Source: Carnegiea gigantea
Taxonomy: Eukaryota; Streptophyta; Magnoliopsida; Caryophyllales; Cactaceae
Direction of reading: 5' to 3'
DNA: 64,000 nucleotides
Assembly: GCA_029747015.1 (NCBI GenBank)
Contig: JAKOGI010000002.1
Span: 682,001-746,000, forward strand
In this document: piece after piece, positions 11,351-22,815 of the stretch
How positions within the stretch are numbered: position 1 is the stretch's first letter
Layout: every line of letters starts with the position of its first letter
Notes under the pieces: model-generated
Seen by the model: only the letters and a program-made list of their open reading frames with translations
Databases searched by the model: none
What the model was told of the DNA's origin: nothing
Position numbers and translations under genes: made by a program

Positions 11351-13078
11351 TTAGGGTTGACAGACATGACATCCATGAAGCAGGAACAAGCTCTTCTCAT
11401 TTTCCGTGGGGACAAATCCACATGGAGGAACTATCTTCCTCAGAGAAGGTCTTGAAAACACCATCCAAGCTACAATGTCACGACCCATATCACGACACCA
11501 GTGCAAATTTATTTCCCTCAATCTTGTGCAACGGTAGACTATTTCTTTCACCCCCTTGCATGTTACGCCTGAGCAATTCGTCACATCCAACTTAATGAGG
11601 GCAGGACACTTCCTTGCAACAACTATCAGACCCTCATCATTGAGACCCGATCCTGAAGCGTGCAACTCCTCCAATTTCTGAAGCTTTGCATCAATGCCCA
11701 AACTCTTGATTGCTAGACACCCACTCATCTGCAAATGCCTTAAGCGGGAGCAATGCCTGACTATTTCTCCAATTCCTTTTCGTGTAATGCCAGGACAGTC
11801 ACTTATATCAAGTAGCTCTAGGCTGGGGCAACAAAGTGCAATCTTTTCTAGACATTCGTTGCTCAACGCCTTGTTGGAACCCAAAATCAAAGCTCTGATT
11901 CCAGGGTTATACACATTACTAACAGCAAATGATTGCTGCCCCATACCTGCTTTCTCCATTTCCAAACTGCTCAAAGTCGGGCAATTCTTAAGCATGGTGA
12001 AGAAAGCAGAACTGGTGAGCCTTGAGCAAAAGCTAAGCTTAACGGTACCAGCGTGACGGAGAAACTTAGACAGATCAATGATACTTCGATCAGAGACCCA
12101 GAAAACCCCTTCCAAAGCAAAGTAATCAAGGGAAGGGTAACTACGCAAAAGCGAAAGAACACCAACAAAACTAAAGTCTTTGCAGTGGTACAGAGTGAGC
12201 TTCCTCAATGGTATGGACGCTTTGGCAATAGCAAAGAGCAGTTCATCTGAAACATTCATATAGGAAAAATCAAGCACGGACAAGTTTCGAGCACAAGCAA
12301 GCGACTCACTAATCTCTGAAGCAGTTAAATCCATTCCAAGCAGTCCTACTGATCTCAAATTTCCACAACTACGAAGAGCAAATCCCACCCCATTTTGAGT
12401 CACAAAGGTACAATTTTTCACCACAATCTCCTCCAAATTCAAACATTTCTCAGCCAGGGACATCACAGACTTATCAGAAATCAAGTAATTCCCAGACAAA
12501 TTAACCCTCCTCAAATTGCAAAGCTTAGAAGCAAGCAAATCCACCCCATCATCAGTAATCCCCAAACACCCACCCGTCATATCCAAGTCCCCGCTCACAT
12601 TATAATCATCAACAGGATCACTAAGATCCAACTCTTCTACATTACCCATCAACTCAGCGATTGCGGCCAAATCAAGATCATTAAGAACCGTAAGCTTAGA
12701 CAACTTGAGAGACCTAATAGAGCTCAAAGACGAAGTGGGCAACCCTCGAATCGCATCAGAAGGGAAAAACTTGTTATTAGAAAGGTCTAGGGATTCGAGA
12801 GGAAAGTGGGCATGCGAGATTAGACGCAAAATCGAATCGGGTGAGCCGGGAAAATTGCAGAAAGAGATGTGCTTCAGATTAGGAAAGCGGTAGAAAAGTT
12901 TGGGAAGGAAATGCATTGTTGGTTCAGAGATTGTTAGGGTTTGTTTGAGGCGATTGGTGATGGAAAGGAAGGTTTTGGAAACGACTGATAAGGGTTCTAA
13001 GTAGCGATCATGATCGAGTAGAGAAATGATTCGTTCCCAGATTTCATCTGGGATGTCAGGCATGCATCTTTCCGGCAT
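11351..13078 (-). CDS. F-box/LRR-repeat protein, intact
   Basis: A single uninterrupted 575-codon frame without introns. Residues 6-50 form the F-box (MPDIPDEIWERIISLLDHD, then LSVVSKTFLSITN). The rest is an LRR solenoid of roughly 25-27-residue cysteine-containing repeats (LRRVNLSGNYLISDKSVMSL, LELLDISDCPGITRKGIGEI, LIKLDVTNCSGVTCKGVKEI). The expected role is substrate selection in an SCF E3 ubiquitin ligase, with the F-box binding SKP1/ASK and the LRRs binding the target; the target is unknown. It is a clear paralogue of the broken gene at 9254: the F-box, the central 'LRSYPSL' type repeat and the C-terminal 'AWMVFSRPSLRKIVPP' block all correspond. The repeat pattern resembles AMN1/FBXL-type proteins. 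A splice-donor-like GGTAAG just upstream (about 13140) suggests a leader intron. Confidence 0.93.
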   Translation of the reverse strand: MPERCMPDIPDEIWERIISLLDHDRYLEPLSVVSKTFLSITNRLKQTLTISEPTMHFLPKLFYRFPNLKHISFCNFPGSPDSILRLISHAHFPLESLDLSNNKFFPSDAIRGLPTSSLSSIRSLKLSKLTVLNDLDLAAIAELMGNVEELDLSDPVDDYNVSGDLDMTGGCLGITDDGVDLLASKLCNLRRVNLSGNYLISDKSVMSLAEKCLNLEEIVVKNCTFVTQNGVGFALRSCGNLRSVGLLGMDLTASEISESLACARNLSVLDFSYMNVSDELLFAIAKASIPLRKLTLYHCKDFSFVGVLSLLRSYPSLDYFALEGVFWVSDRSIIDLSKFLRHAGTVKLSFCSRLTSSAFFTMLKNCPTLSSLEMEKAGMGQQSFAVSNVYNPGIRALILGSNKALSNECLEKIALCCPSLELLDISDCPGITRKGIGEIVRHCSRLRHLQMSGCLAIKSLGIDAKLQKLEELHASGSGLNDEGLIVVARKCPALIKLDVTNCSGVTCKGVKEIVYRCTRLREINLHWCRDMGRDIVAWMVFSRPSLRKIVPPCGFVPTENEKSLFLLHGCHVCQP

Positions 13079-16000
13079 GATAGCTTGAATTTGAAGAAGC
13101 CAAAAAGGTGAAATTCTAGGGTTTCAGAGAGAGAAAACTTACCTGGGGATTGATAGGGTAAGAGAGGGAGAGGGCGACTGAGCGAGAGAGCACGGTGGCT
13201 TCAGTGATCGGAGATGGAGAGTGACACTTTGACAGTTGCGATTCGTAGAGGTGGGCAATTGGCAATCGGGTCAAGGCCAGCACCGACCCGGAAACCCGGA
13301 TTCAGACAAAACCGAAGCGGCCCATGAAATTAGTGGGTAGTGATAGTGGGTTGCCTGGGACCAACTGGGTCAGCTGGATGGCACTGATGGACCTGCAAAT
13401 TCTCATAGGACGAGATCCCCCCCCCCCCCCCCCAAAAAAAACCCCATGTTTATGAGGTTTTTTTTTTTTTTTTGGCGAGTTATGAAACAAAGGACTTGAT
13501 GTGAGACATGATGTATGATTTACAGGCGTTAATTGTCAATAGTCGTATTAGATATAAGAATTTATCGACTATATTGATGCCTGTAAATGATTGTGTGACA
13601 TAAATGTTGTCAGTAAAAGAAGGATTACGCGTATATTCTTATAGTTATGAAAAATTATAGGTAATAAGGTATTTTGATATAATTTATGATTAATGGCATT
13701 CTTCTGTCTAAGCTGGTAAGTCCACTTTGAGCTAGTGCACATCGTAATGATTTTTAGACCTGGCCAAAGCATTTGTGCTTTGTTTTGGCTAAGGCACTTT
13801 GATTATTGGTGGCAGATCTAGACGTAAAATAGAGGTGTCTATTTATTAAATTATTCATTTTATGAATGTCTATATATACTAATATAATGCCATTCAAAAT
13901 ATAGGTCATTAGAATTTTTTTTGGTTAGGGGTGTCCATAGACACCCCAACAATACACATAAATCCACTCTTATTTATTATATGTTGATATAAGTTGTCGT
14001 CAATCGTTTTTGTTAAAATTAGATAGTTTTATATAATTTTTTTTTTTTTTTTTTGGGTTGAGAGCTTCCTCTTTTTTTTAGTCGGAGCTTATGTGTTCTA
14101 AAAATTGTATTTATCTTCTAATTTTATCATAAAATAGTATCATTAGACCAAAATATTACAATTTAAATCATATTGTATATGCCGATTTCTTATTTTTCCA
14201 CCTCACATCACAATTATCCATCATAAACATTATTCCTTTGGATAATTTTTATGTGACATCATAATTAAAATTGGGTGGACAAATATGCATGGTTTGTTGA
14301 TTTGGATACCCCAAAAGTACATATTGAAACTGAATGGGTTTGCTTATTATGGATTTGGAGTGCTATAATTGCTTAATTTTAAATTATGATAGTGGGAATT
14401 CTCCTGGTTCCCATGCAAATTCCACTGTTCAGGGAATTGGCTCTTTTTGGGTTGGTTTGTCTACATGTTTTTGGATTTTCCCCTTTTTGGGTGCTTAATT
14501 TATTTGGTTCATGATGCTGGTTTTTGTTCTTGGATTTTCCTATATGTATATTTCGAGCAAAATTTTAAAATAAATTAATACTCACTTCTTTTTCAAAAGC
14601 GATATATACTCCTAGAGAGAAGTATTGAAAATACTATTGATTTCTTTTGAAGATGGCTACTCTTAAGAAAAAGCCATATATTTAACTATCACAAGATACA
14701 TATAATTCTGATAATTATTTTGAATTTTTATGGAATTAGTAGTAATTATTTAGGATTTTTTTTAATACACATCCTTAATATTTTTGAAAATTAAAAAGAT
14801 TTATCTTAGTACAATTAATGCATAAAAGTTGAATGAATGATAGAAGTACGTGTAACCGATAAAAAAAAAAAATTATTGAACATCCAATTAGTCAATTATA
14901 TTGCTCTGTAATCTATTCTCTAAACAATGTAATTAAGCAAGCACGTAATTTTCATGCATGTATCATAACAAAGTAAATGGTAAGGAATTAATGGTATTTA
15001 CTTTATGAATGTAGCTTTCATTCGTAGCTCTTGGCTTGGTTTAATTTCTTTCATGATGTTATGATACAAATTATCATAGTACGTACACTAATGTTGATGA
15101 ACTAATTGGAAGGATTTAAGGATGAAAAATAGACCACTTATTTCGTCAGAAGTCTCAGCCTTTAATTTAATTTGTTGTCCTTCACTCACTTGAATTTCTT
15201 GCCGTATGTAAAGTTTTGGATATTTGTCATTAAAGCCACCTGGTATAAAATTTTACAAATTTCTACAGTAAAAGAAAAAGGAAAAAGGAAAAAGGAGGTG
15301 TAAAACGGAGATGTTTGGTTGACAAAATGATTGGGAGAGCAAGCAGGATAGTGGCATTCTAGAAGGGTGATGATATATGTATGTCTGGTAGTGGATATCC
15401 CTTAAGTGTCTTGTATTAATCAAAAGATATTTGTTAGATGACACCATAATCGGAGCAATATCATCTGTGAAGGTACATCATATGTGTAATTTTCTTAAAA
15501 AAACATTGGATGATAATATATTGTACTTTGGGGGTATTGGATGATAATACTCCCAATTTTGAATTTAGACGTCCACATACCATACTATGAGTCTATTTAC
15601 TTTTTATATACTAAGATTGATTTTGAAGGTGGTTTTAGGTGGTGATATAAATTCATATTCAACATGTGCAATTATAAACATTTAGAAATTCTTGCATTTT
15701 AAACATATGCAAGTGCACACCATTGTAAAATTGTTGCACCATAGACAACAAATAGGGCAATAGTATATTGATGAACGTCCAAGTTCAAAGTTGGAGGCAC
15801 TGTTATCCAGTACTCGCAAAGCAAAGTATATTATTGTCCGAAATTCCTAGATAAAAAGATATTTTTTCACAATTTATAAATTGTAACATTTTTCCATTAT
15901 TCAATCCTATAATTTATTTAAAATTTAACACATCCAATATATGTGATTTTTAAACCTAAACAAGACATTTAAGAAGTGTTTTGCTAGACAATATTTATCA

Positions 16001-16209
16001 TTACATTCAATAAAAGGATACACGGCATCTTTGCTTCAAAAACATACAAAACATTTGATCTCTCTGTTTGTTTCCCCTTTTTTTTCCTCCCCTTTGTTTG
16101 TGGTTTTCGGTGGTAAAAATTCCAGTGAAAAATCAAATGAGCCTAGCTAGCTGGGTGAGTTGGTCTACAAATGACAGCTATTCTTGAACCCACACTTCAA
16201 TTCCTACTC
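13079..16209. other. Intergenic, AT-rich, no gene recognised
   Basis: Only short frames without family features. It contains a 17-base C run followed by A's (13417-13440), T tracts (13456-13472, 14038-14055), a short perfect hairpin (ggggtgtc-cata-gacacccc, 13928-13947) and a related 'gaggtgtctat' at about 13831 that probably mark an old transposon remnant. The last few hundred bases are the extensin promoter. Confidence 0.6.
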
Positions 16210-16216
16210 TATAAAT
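16210..16216 (+). promoter_or_regulatory. TATA box of the extensin gene
   Basis: TATAAAT lies 180 bases upstream of the extensin start codon on the same strand. With the usual 25-35 base spacing, transcription would start near 16245, leaving a leader of about 150 bases that is CT-rich (16255-16310). Position and sequence fit; there is no experimental support. Confidence 0.55.
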
Positions 16217-16395
16217 GGTACTCCTTGCATAAACCAAGAAGCATCATGTATATGTTCTCACATCCCTCTCTCTGAATACTTTCTACATCTCCCTCTAATT
16301 GTCCCTCCATTTGAGAGGGTATATCATCACTGTAAGAAATTAAATACACATAGTAAACCACCAAAATTAAAGAGGCTGCATTTCTCCGGCGGATA

Positions 16396-19300
16396 ATGAG
16401 AGCCAAAGGTGGCGGCCGCCTTCTGCCCCACCTACTGGTGGTGGTCTTGGCCGCATTTGTGGTTGTTTCTAACAATGTAGATCCAGCATTTGCTGATCCT
16501 AAAGTGTACTCCTCCCCTCCTGCACCACCACCACCACCTCCTTACTACTATACATCTCCACCTCCACCTGTACACTCTCCTACACCAAGTTACCGCTACA
16601 AGTCTCCGCCACCACTGTCTCCGCCACCTCCCCCACCGGTTTACTACTATAGATCGCCACCACCACCGCCATACCCTCTTCCTCAGCCCCATGAACGGGT
16701 GGTCAAGGTTGTTGGGAAAGTCTATTGTTACAGATGCTATGACTTTGACAACCCACACAAGTCCCACGACAGGAAACACCTTCAAGGTAAATTTCTTTTT
16801 TGGGGGGGGGGGGGGGGGGGGGGGGGGGTTTAACCCTTTTATCTTATCTTTTTTTGGGGGGGGGGGGGGGGGGACGATACCTTCAAGGTAAAGTTTATTA
16901 GTACTTATTAAAATGTCACAATCTGCATGTCCCAAATGGATGCTTTTTTTATGTGTAATTTTTGTCAGGAGGAGTAAAGATTGTGCTAAATGCATGCTAG
17001 CTATGAGGGTTTTCCATACTTTTATCATTATGTTCCTTTTTCTCTCTTTTTGCAATAAGTTCATAACACGCATGAAGCTACCACTAGCGAATAGCAATAA
17101 TATCGTGTAGGTGTATTTAGATTACTTAGTTGATTTGATCTAAATTAATATATTAGTGATGTCGTTAGATGTAAGATTGTCTATACTTAAACCTTTTCAG
17201 AATTCGTGAAAGCGAGACCTATACTGGGAGGTGTTATTGTAATTTAAAATAATATGTTAGTCAAGAGCAAAACAGATATAATTAAAGAATTAGTTATAAA
17301 GTCAACATCATTTAGTTAAGTAGATGGATTAGTTTTCCATTTTGGGGGGTGGTGTTCTAAGATTGTAGGATCCTTTTAAAGGAATTACTAACAAAAGCGT
17401 ATCTTTGCTTAAGATCTAACATTTCCAAAAGTAATTAATTAGAACAAGTCGATCTAACGTTTAGCGAACAACCCGTTGACACATGGGGTATGTTCATGTA
17501 GGTGCTGTCGTGAAGGTAACATGTAAGACAGGGGAGAAAAAGATAGTGGCATATGGAACCACCAAAATCAATGGCAAGTTCAGCATTGAGCTTGAAGGAT
17601 TTGAATATGGCAAGTATGGAGCTGAGGCATGCAAAGCTAAACTCCACAATGCACCTAAGGACTCCCCATGCAATATCCCCATTGACTATCATGAGGGCAA
17701 AACTGGGGATGTTCTTGAGTTGAGATCTGAGGATGAGCACGAAGTTGTCCTGTATGCTAAGCCTTTTGCCTTTGCTCCCAAGTCTCCTTATCAGGAGTGT
17801 CATCACAAGCATGAGGCTAAGTCTCCCCTTTACCACTACAAGTCTCCTCCTCCACCTTCTCCGACTTATTATTACAAGTCTCCACCACCGCCACCTCTGA
17901 CCTACTACTACAAGTCTCCACCACCACCACCAAGCCCATCCTACCACTACAAGTCACCTCCTCCGCCATCCCCATATTCATCCGCGCCGAAATATCACTA
18001 CAAGTCGTCACCTCCTCCAAGCCCACCTTGCCGCTACAAATCTCCTCCTCCGCCTCCGCCTGTATCTTACTCCAGGTCTCCACCACCACCTACTCCTCCC
18101 TACTACTACAAGTCTCCACCCCCGCCAAGCCCATCCTATTATTACAAATCACCTCCTCCGCCATCACCATTTTCATCAGCACCTAAGTATCACTACAAGT
18201 CTCCACCTCCTCCAAGCCCAACTTACCAGTATAAATCTCCTCCACCTCCTACTCCAAAATACTCTTACAAATCCCCGCCACCTCCATCGCCGACATATTA
18301 CTACAAGTCTCCTCCTCCACCGTCGCCGTATTCTTCAGCGCCAAAGCACCATTATAAGTCTTCACCTCCACCATCTCCAGCCTACTATTACAAGTCCCCT
18401 CCACCACCTCCAACTCCAGTCTACCATTATAGTCCACCCTCCCCTGCTTATCATTACAAGTCTCCTCCTCCACCTTTCGCATCTCCACCACCACCATACT
18501 ATTACACGTCCCCACCACCTCCAACAGTGACCTACCACCACAAGTCTCCTCCTCCATCACCAACTTATTACTACAAGTCTCCTCCTCCACCATCACCATA
18601 TTCATCAGCACCTAAATATCACTACAAGTCTCCACCTCCTCCTACTCCAACATACTATTACAAGTCCCCGCCACCTCCATCGCTAACTTATTATTACAAG
18701 TCTCCGCCTCCACCATCACCATATTCTTCAGCACCAAAATACCACCACAAGTCTCCACCACCTCCAACTCACTACAGTTCACCCTTGCCTCCTTATCACT
18801 ACAAGTCTCCTCCTCCACCTTTTCCATATCCTCCACCGCCATACTATTATTACAAATCCCCACCACCTCCAACAGTGACCTACCATCCCAAGTCTCCTCC
18901 CCCACCATCACCATATTCATCAGCACCTAAGTATCACTATAAGTCTCCAGCTCCTTCTCCAAAGTACTATTACAAGTCCCCACCACCTCCATCACCAACC
19001 TATCACTACAAGTATCCTCCCCCACCATCACCATATTCTTCGGCACCAAAGTACCACTACAAGTCTCCACCACCTCCAATTCCGGTCTACCACTACAGTC
19101 CACCCTCGCCTCCTTATCATCATAAGTCTTCTGCTCCTCCACCGCCGTACTATTACACGTCCCCACCACCACCAACAGTGACTTACCATCAAAAGTCCCC
19201 TCCTCCACCATCAGTATCTCCTGCACCATCATACCACTACAAATCTCCTCCACCTCCAAACCCAACATACTATTACAAATCTCCACCTCCCCCTTCCTCT

Positions 19301-19582
19301 CCACCTCCAACCCCAATCCACCACTACAAATCCCCTCCTCCACCACCATCATCTCCTTCACCAACATATCACCACAAGTCCCCACCTCCTTCATCTCCAG
19401 CCTACCATTACAACTCACCGCCACCACCACCATACTACCAACACTCTCCCTCACCCCCGCCTCCCCTTTCACAGGCACCTCACCCTCCCTACTACTACAT
19501 ATCACCTCCGCCACCATTGAAGTCACCTCCTCCTCCTTACATGTACATTTCTCCACCACCACCATCACCATATCTTTACTAG
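16396..19582 (+). CDS. Extensin with pollen Ole e 1-like domain and long SPPPP/YxY repeat region
   Basis: Two coding exons, 16396-16786 and 17502-19582 (GT-AG, phase 1), give 823 aa. Residues 1-33 are a secretion signal (LLVVVLAAFVVV core, cleavage likely after AFA). Residues 38-100 are a first proline-rich block. Residues 102-230 match the Ole e 1/extensin domain with six cysteines (C111, C114, C138, C174, C187, C230). Residues 231-823 are dozens of SPPP/SPPPP blocks separated by YYYK, YHYK or HYK units. In this family the prolines after Ser are hydroxylated and arabinosylated, and the YxY tyrosines form isodityrosine cross-links that build the wall network. The intron splits the Ole e 1 domain and contains two long G runs (16802-16828, 16856-16873) and a SINE remnant. 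No GPI-anchor or kinase segment follows. The exact orthologue is not recognised. Confidence 0.93.
17166..17240 (+). repeat. SINE 3'-part remnant in extensin intron
   Basis: The order 'aagattgtctatac ... agaattcgtgaaagcgagacctatactggg' matches the layout of the 3' region of plant tRNA-derived SINEs (TS/Au type), and parallels the fragments at 44843 and 59868. It is degraded, and the head is missing. Confidence 0.4.
17846..19570 (+). repeat. Coding tandem repeat array of the extensin
   Basis: The DNA itself is a degenerate repeat array built from 'aagtctcc-tcctccacc' and 'taccactacaagtct' units. Higher-order units occur as well, for example the block coding SPPPPSPYSSAPKYHYKSPPPP, which returns at least seven times (about 17955, 18155, 18320, 18590, 18715, 18905, 19030). 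Such arrays expand and contract by unequal exchange and are prone to mis-assembly. Confidence 0.85.
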
Positions 19583-20200
19583 GCTTCATCACTCAAGCCA
19601 TCTTCCAAAGCAAGTCTTGTAAGTATCAATTAGATACCTGTACGTGTGTTCCATTAGCCAATAAATTTCAATCAACACAAACTAAAGTATCTGTATTTTT
19701 CTATTACAGGCCGAGCTAGCTTGAAGCATAACAAGAGAGAAGGTCCTAGAAGATGTATGAATCATGATGCCAAGCCAAATTCAAGTAATAAGAGTAGTCT
19801 GCCTTAGAGTTTCGATCTTCCAAATTGGCTTAGTGCAGCATCAAGTTTACATGTTTTCTACCCTTGTCTTATGGCAGTGCGTCATGGTAATTCCAGTGTT
19901 GCATCTCGCAACACCTGAAATTCTGGAGTTTTTGTTTTATTTTCTGCTCATCATTTCTTTGTTTTCATGTGTATGGTAGTTATGTAAGCTATTTAACTAG
20001 TGTCTTTACTAATGGATGCAATCTTAAGGTCATTTGTAGATTCTATTTTATATTAGTGGACTTAAGATTATGAAATAAAAATCATACGAAATGACATGGA
20101 GGGAACTGTGAAGTACTAAATACTAATAGAGTGAATAGGGGCTACTAATTAATGACAATATAACATAAACTAATTAAGATTCTAAAATAAGTTTTTAAAA
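19583..20200 (+). other. 3' UTR of extensin with probable intron
   Basis: Thirty-six bases after the stop, a consensus donor (gtaagt, from 19619) and a good acceptor (tattacag, ending 19709) frame a 91-base AT-rich segment that looks like a 3' UTR intron. The downstream exon appears non-coding. The distance from the stop is under 50 bases, so nonsense-mediated decay would not be expected. Confidence 0.4.
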
Positions 20201-21609
20201 AATGTGACCTTCATATAATCATACTAAATTAAATGTTCGTTAAATTAAGAAGCAAATCCCCCCCAAAAAAAACACGCAATAAGATATGTAATAATTTTCT
20301 CCATGTTTTATGTGCAACAGCAACCATATAAGTGTAACATTGTATGTTACACATTAAAAAAGGCTTAATTCATATTTAATTTTCAATAACAACAAATATA
20401 AAAAGTTAAGAGTTGAATTCCAACTAGCTAATATCATACAATACGAGGAAAAAAAAAAAAAAAACTGGTGTGAGAAGTTGTCAGTAGAAGCTTTTTCTCT
20501 TTGGCTCATGTACACTAAGAATACTACCTAGATAATCCAATTGATAGAAATAGTGAAATAGACTTGGCCATATGTAACACTTTTTACCATTACACTGTCA
20601 TACTTTGTTACAGCCTTAATAGTAATAAAAGCTAAAGAAAAGAAAGAATATGGTCTAAGCTACTTTTTCATATGCCACATTCTCGTGTTACTTTATGTCA
20701 CATTCATTTTTTGTATTATAGCTATAATTCAACAATCGAAATCTGGGGGAATTTTTTGGGGTGCTAGCAAAAGCAGGTCTTCCTTTTTAAAGGTGACTAT
20801 AAGACTAAAAACAGTGACGAATAATTGCTTCGTTTTTTTTGGGGGAGCTTAAAATTCAAATTGGCTTCAAATAGATTTTTAGAAACTTCTGGTTCATGTA
20901 AAATCCAATTGATATTTGGTTGGATAATACCAATTGACTTATACGAATTAAACTCTACATTTGAATGTGCATGATGTTATGTAATAAATTGTTTAATATT
21001 GAATGCATAAATTTTTTGAAATTATATTCAAAATATGAAATAAAGTTTTACCTCATTGATACATACATGAGTCAAATTCAAATCAATAGACTTTTTCAAG
21101 AATAATAGTTTGTAGAAGTAATAAACTGAGCATTCACAATTCATCTGGATGAAAAATTATGCTATAAACTTACATATACTTTGAAATATATTAATTATAT
21201 AGTTTGGAATTTGTTTCTTAAATATTAAATAAGAGCTTTACTTAACACGACTACACCTATATATAATAAATTATCAACCATATTTAGATATAGAACTATA
21301 AAAGAGTCCTATTCTTTTGATCATTTCAAAAAAATAAGAAAAACAGATAGGATGGATGATCTCTCCCTTTAGATTTCTAACTCATAAAATATAACTCATA
21401 ATTGTTTTATAAAATTATACTATGTAATTAACACAAAAAATTGAAGACGAAGAGGCGTAGAAAAGAAGCAAATTATCCACCAATGGTGTGATTTGGGGCC
21501 TTCATCTAGTTGACATTTTTTATTTTTGAAATGATGGAGTAGGGGCCCAAATTAGGCATTTCCTTATTACTTTTTTAATTGCCCTTTTTTTCTATTCGCA
21601 ACTTACATT

Positions 21610-22027
21610 GGGGTGTTTGGTAACAACACCTTTTTGGAAAAAAAATAGCTGTTTGGGAGGATTTTGGCTGTTTTGATCAAGTCAAACAGCTAAAGGGTGT
21701 TTGGTAAAGAGCTGTTTGCAATAGCTGTTTGGCTCCAAAAAGCTCTTTTTGAAAAAACTATTCCCATTAGCCTTTTGAGAAGAGCTTTTTGTAGAAATGA
21801 CATAATTATCCATAAGTTTGAAAAAATTATACACATCTCATTAAAAACTAATTCATAAATAAGGGTATAAATGAAATTTTACTAACATATTTTTTAGAAA
21901 CAGCTAATTTTTACTAAACACTTTTTCTAAAAATAGTTAATTCAAACAGCTAATATAAACAGCTAATTTAAATAGCTAATAGTTAACAGTTAATACAAAC
22001 AGCTAACAGCTGTTTACCAAACAGGGC
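21610..22027. mobile_element. hAT-like MITE, TAGCTGTTTG family (nested or duplicated left end)
   Basis: The left end ggggtgtttggtaa and the right end ttaccaaacagggcc are inverted repeats. The interior is full of AGCTGTTTG/CAAACAGCT motifs and has no coding frame. A second left-end-like sequence (gggtgtttggtaaagagctg) starts near 21692, suggesting a nested insertion or internal duplication. Confidence 0.6.
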
Positions 22028-22113
22028 CATTATGCTTTTTCTACTCCCCGCATCCCCTTCTCTCAAATTAGTAATTAGCAGTCTCACATCATTATGCCTC
22101 ACAATTTTCATAT

Positions 22114-22400
22114 CTTAGAGCATTTTTAACGGTGAATCAGTTTTTCAGCTCACTAATGGGGGCTATTTCTACACATTATTTCATGAGTCAATTTTTCAGC
22201 TTTCAAATTTTCTTCTCCATAATGAAAGACTTACAATTTTGGTTAATCAAATAAAATATTACCCATAAACCTACTTTGTAACACACAACTTTATTTTTAG
22301 AATTAAAAATATTTAAAAAATAAAAAAGTTATCGTGAACTATCTCACGACACCGAGTCCCGCGGGCCGCGAAGCAAGCTAACTGTTGGAGATGGTCTTAA
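22114..22400. mobile_element. Small non-autonomous element, copy A
   Basis: It begins 'agagcatttttaacggtgaatcag', then a GGCTCACTAATGG-like block and a TGAAAGACTTACAATTTTGGTTAATCAAATAAAAT block, and ends near 'aactgttggagatggtct'. The end, reverse complemented (agaccatctccaacagtt), mirrors the start. These are the GAGCATCTCCAACAG-type ends common in plant MITEs. Confidence 0.5.
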
Positions 22401-22512
22401 ATATTTATATTTGACTTTATTAAAATAGCTCAATTTTTTATGACATATATTCAAACTAATAATTATTAAAGGACCGCCTTACTTTCGGATTCTTGTGCCA
22501 CCTTTTTTGGAG

Positions 22513-22815
22513 ATCCCTAGAGCAAATTCAGTGGTGAGTCGGTTTTTTGGCTCATTAATGGAGCCTACCACTGTCATGTCAAACTTCTCTCCAATGTTTT
22601 GGCTTACAATCCTCATCCTCTGCAGTGAAAGGCTCAGTATTTTGCGTCACCAAATAAAATAATACCCATCAACCCACTATACAATATACAATTTTATTTT
22701 TTAAATTAAAAAAATTAAAAAACTAATTAAAATAATCTTAAAAAATAAAAAAATCTCACGAATTACCTCAGGCTCCCTGTGTGGCACGAAGGCCGTTGTT
22801 GGAGTTGAGTGCTCA
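22513..22815. mobile_element. Small non-autonomous element, copy B
   Basis: The same order of blocks as copy A, about 110 bases further on (gagcaaattcagtggtgagtcgg, ggctcattaatggagcc, caccaaataaaataataccc, a KA-rich AT stretch, cacgaa, ccgttgttggag). It is diverged and in the same orientation, so it is either a second insertion or an old segmental duplication. Confidence 0.5.

Noticed and set aside
13928..13947. Perfect 8-base hairpin, considered as a terminator or regulatory site
   Set aside because: Not next to a gene end; more likely a transposon remnant.
16396..16833. Extensin exon 1 read through the donor into a poly-Gly tail
   Set aside because: The G run is intronic; splicing at 16786/17502 restores the six-cysteine domain.
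17435..19592. Long minus-strand open frames across the extensin repeat (rich in E, V, T, C)
   Set aside because: They are antisense shadows of a biased repeat (the complement of Pro/Ser/Tyr codons has few stops); there is no domain or splice logic.
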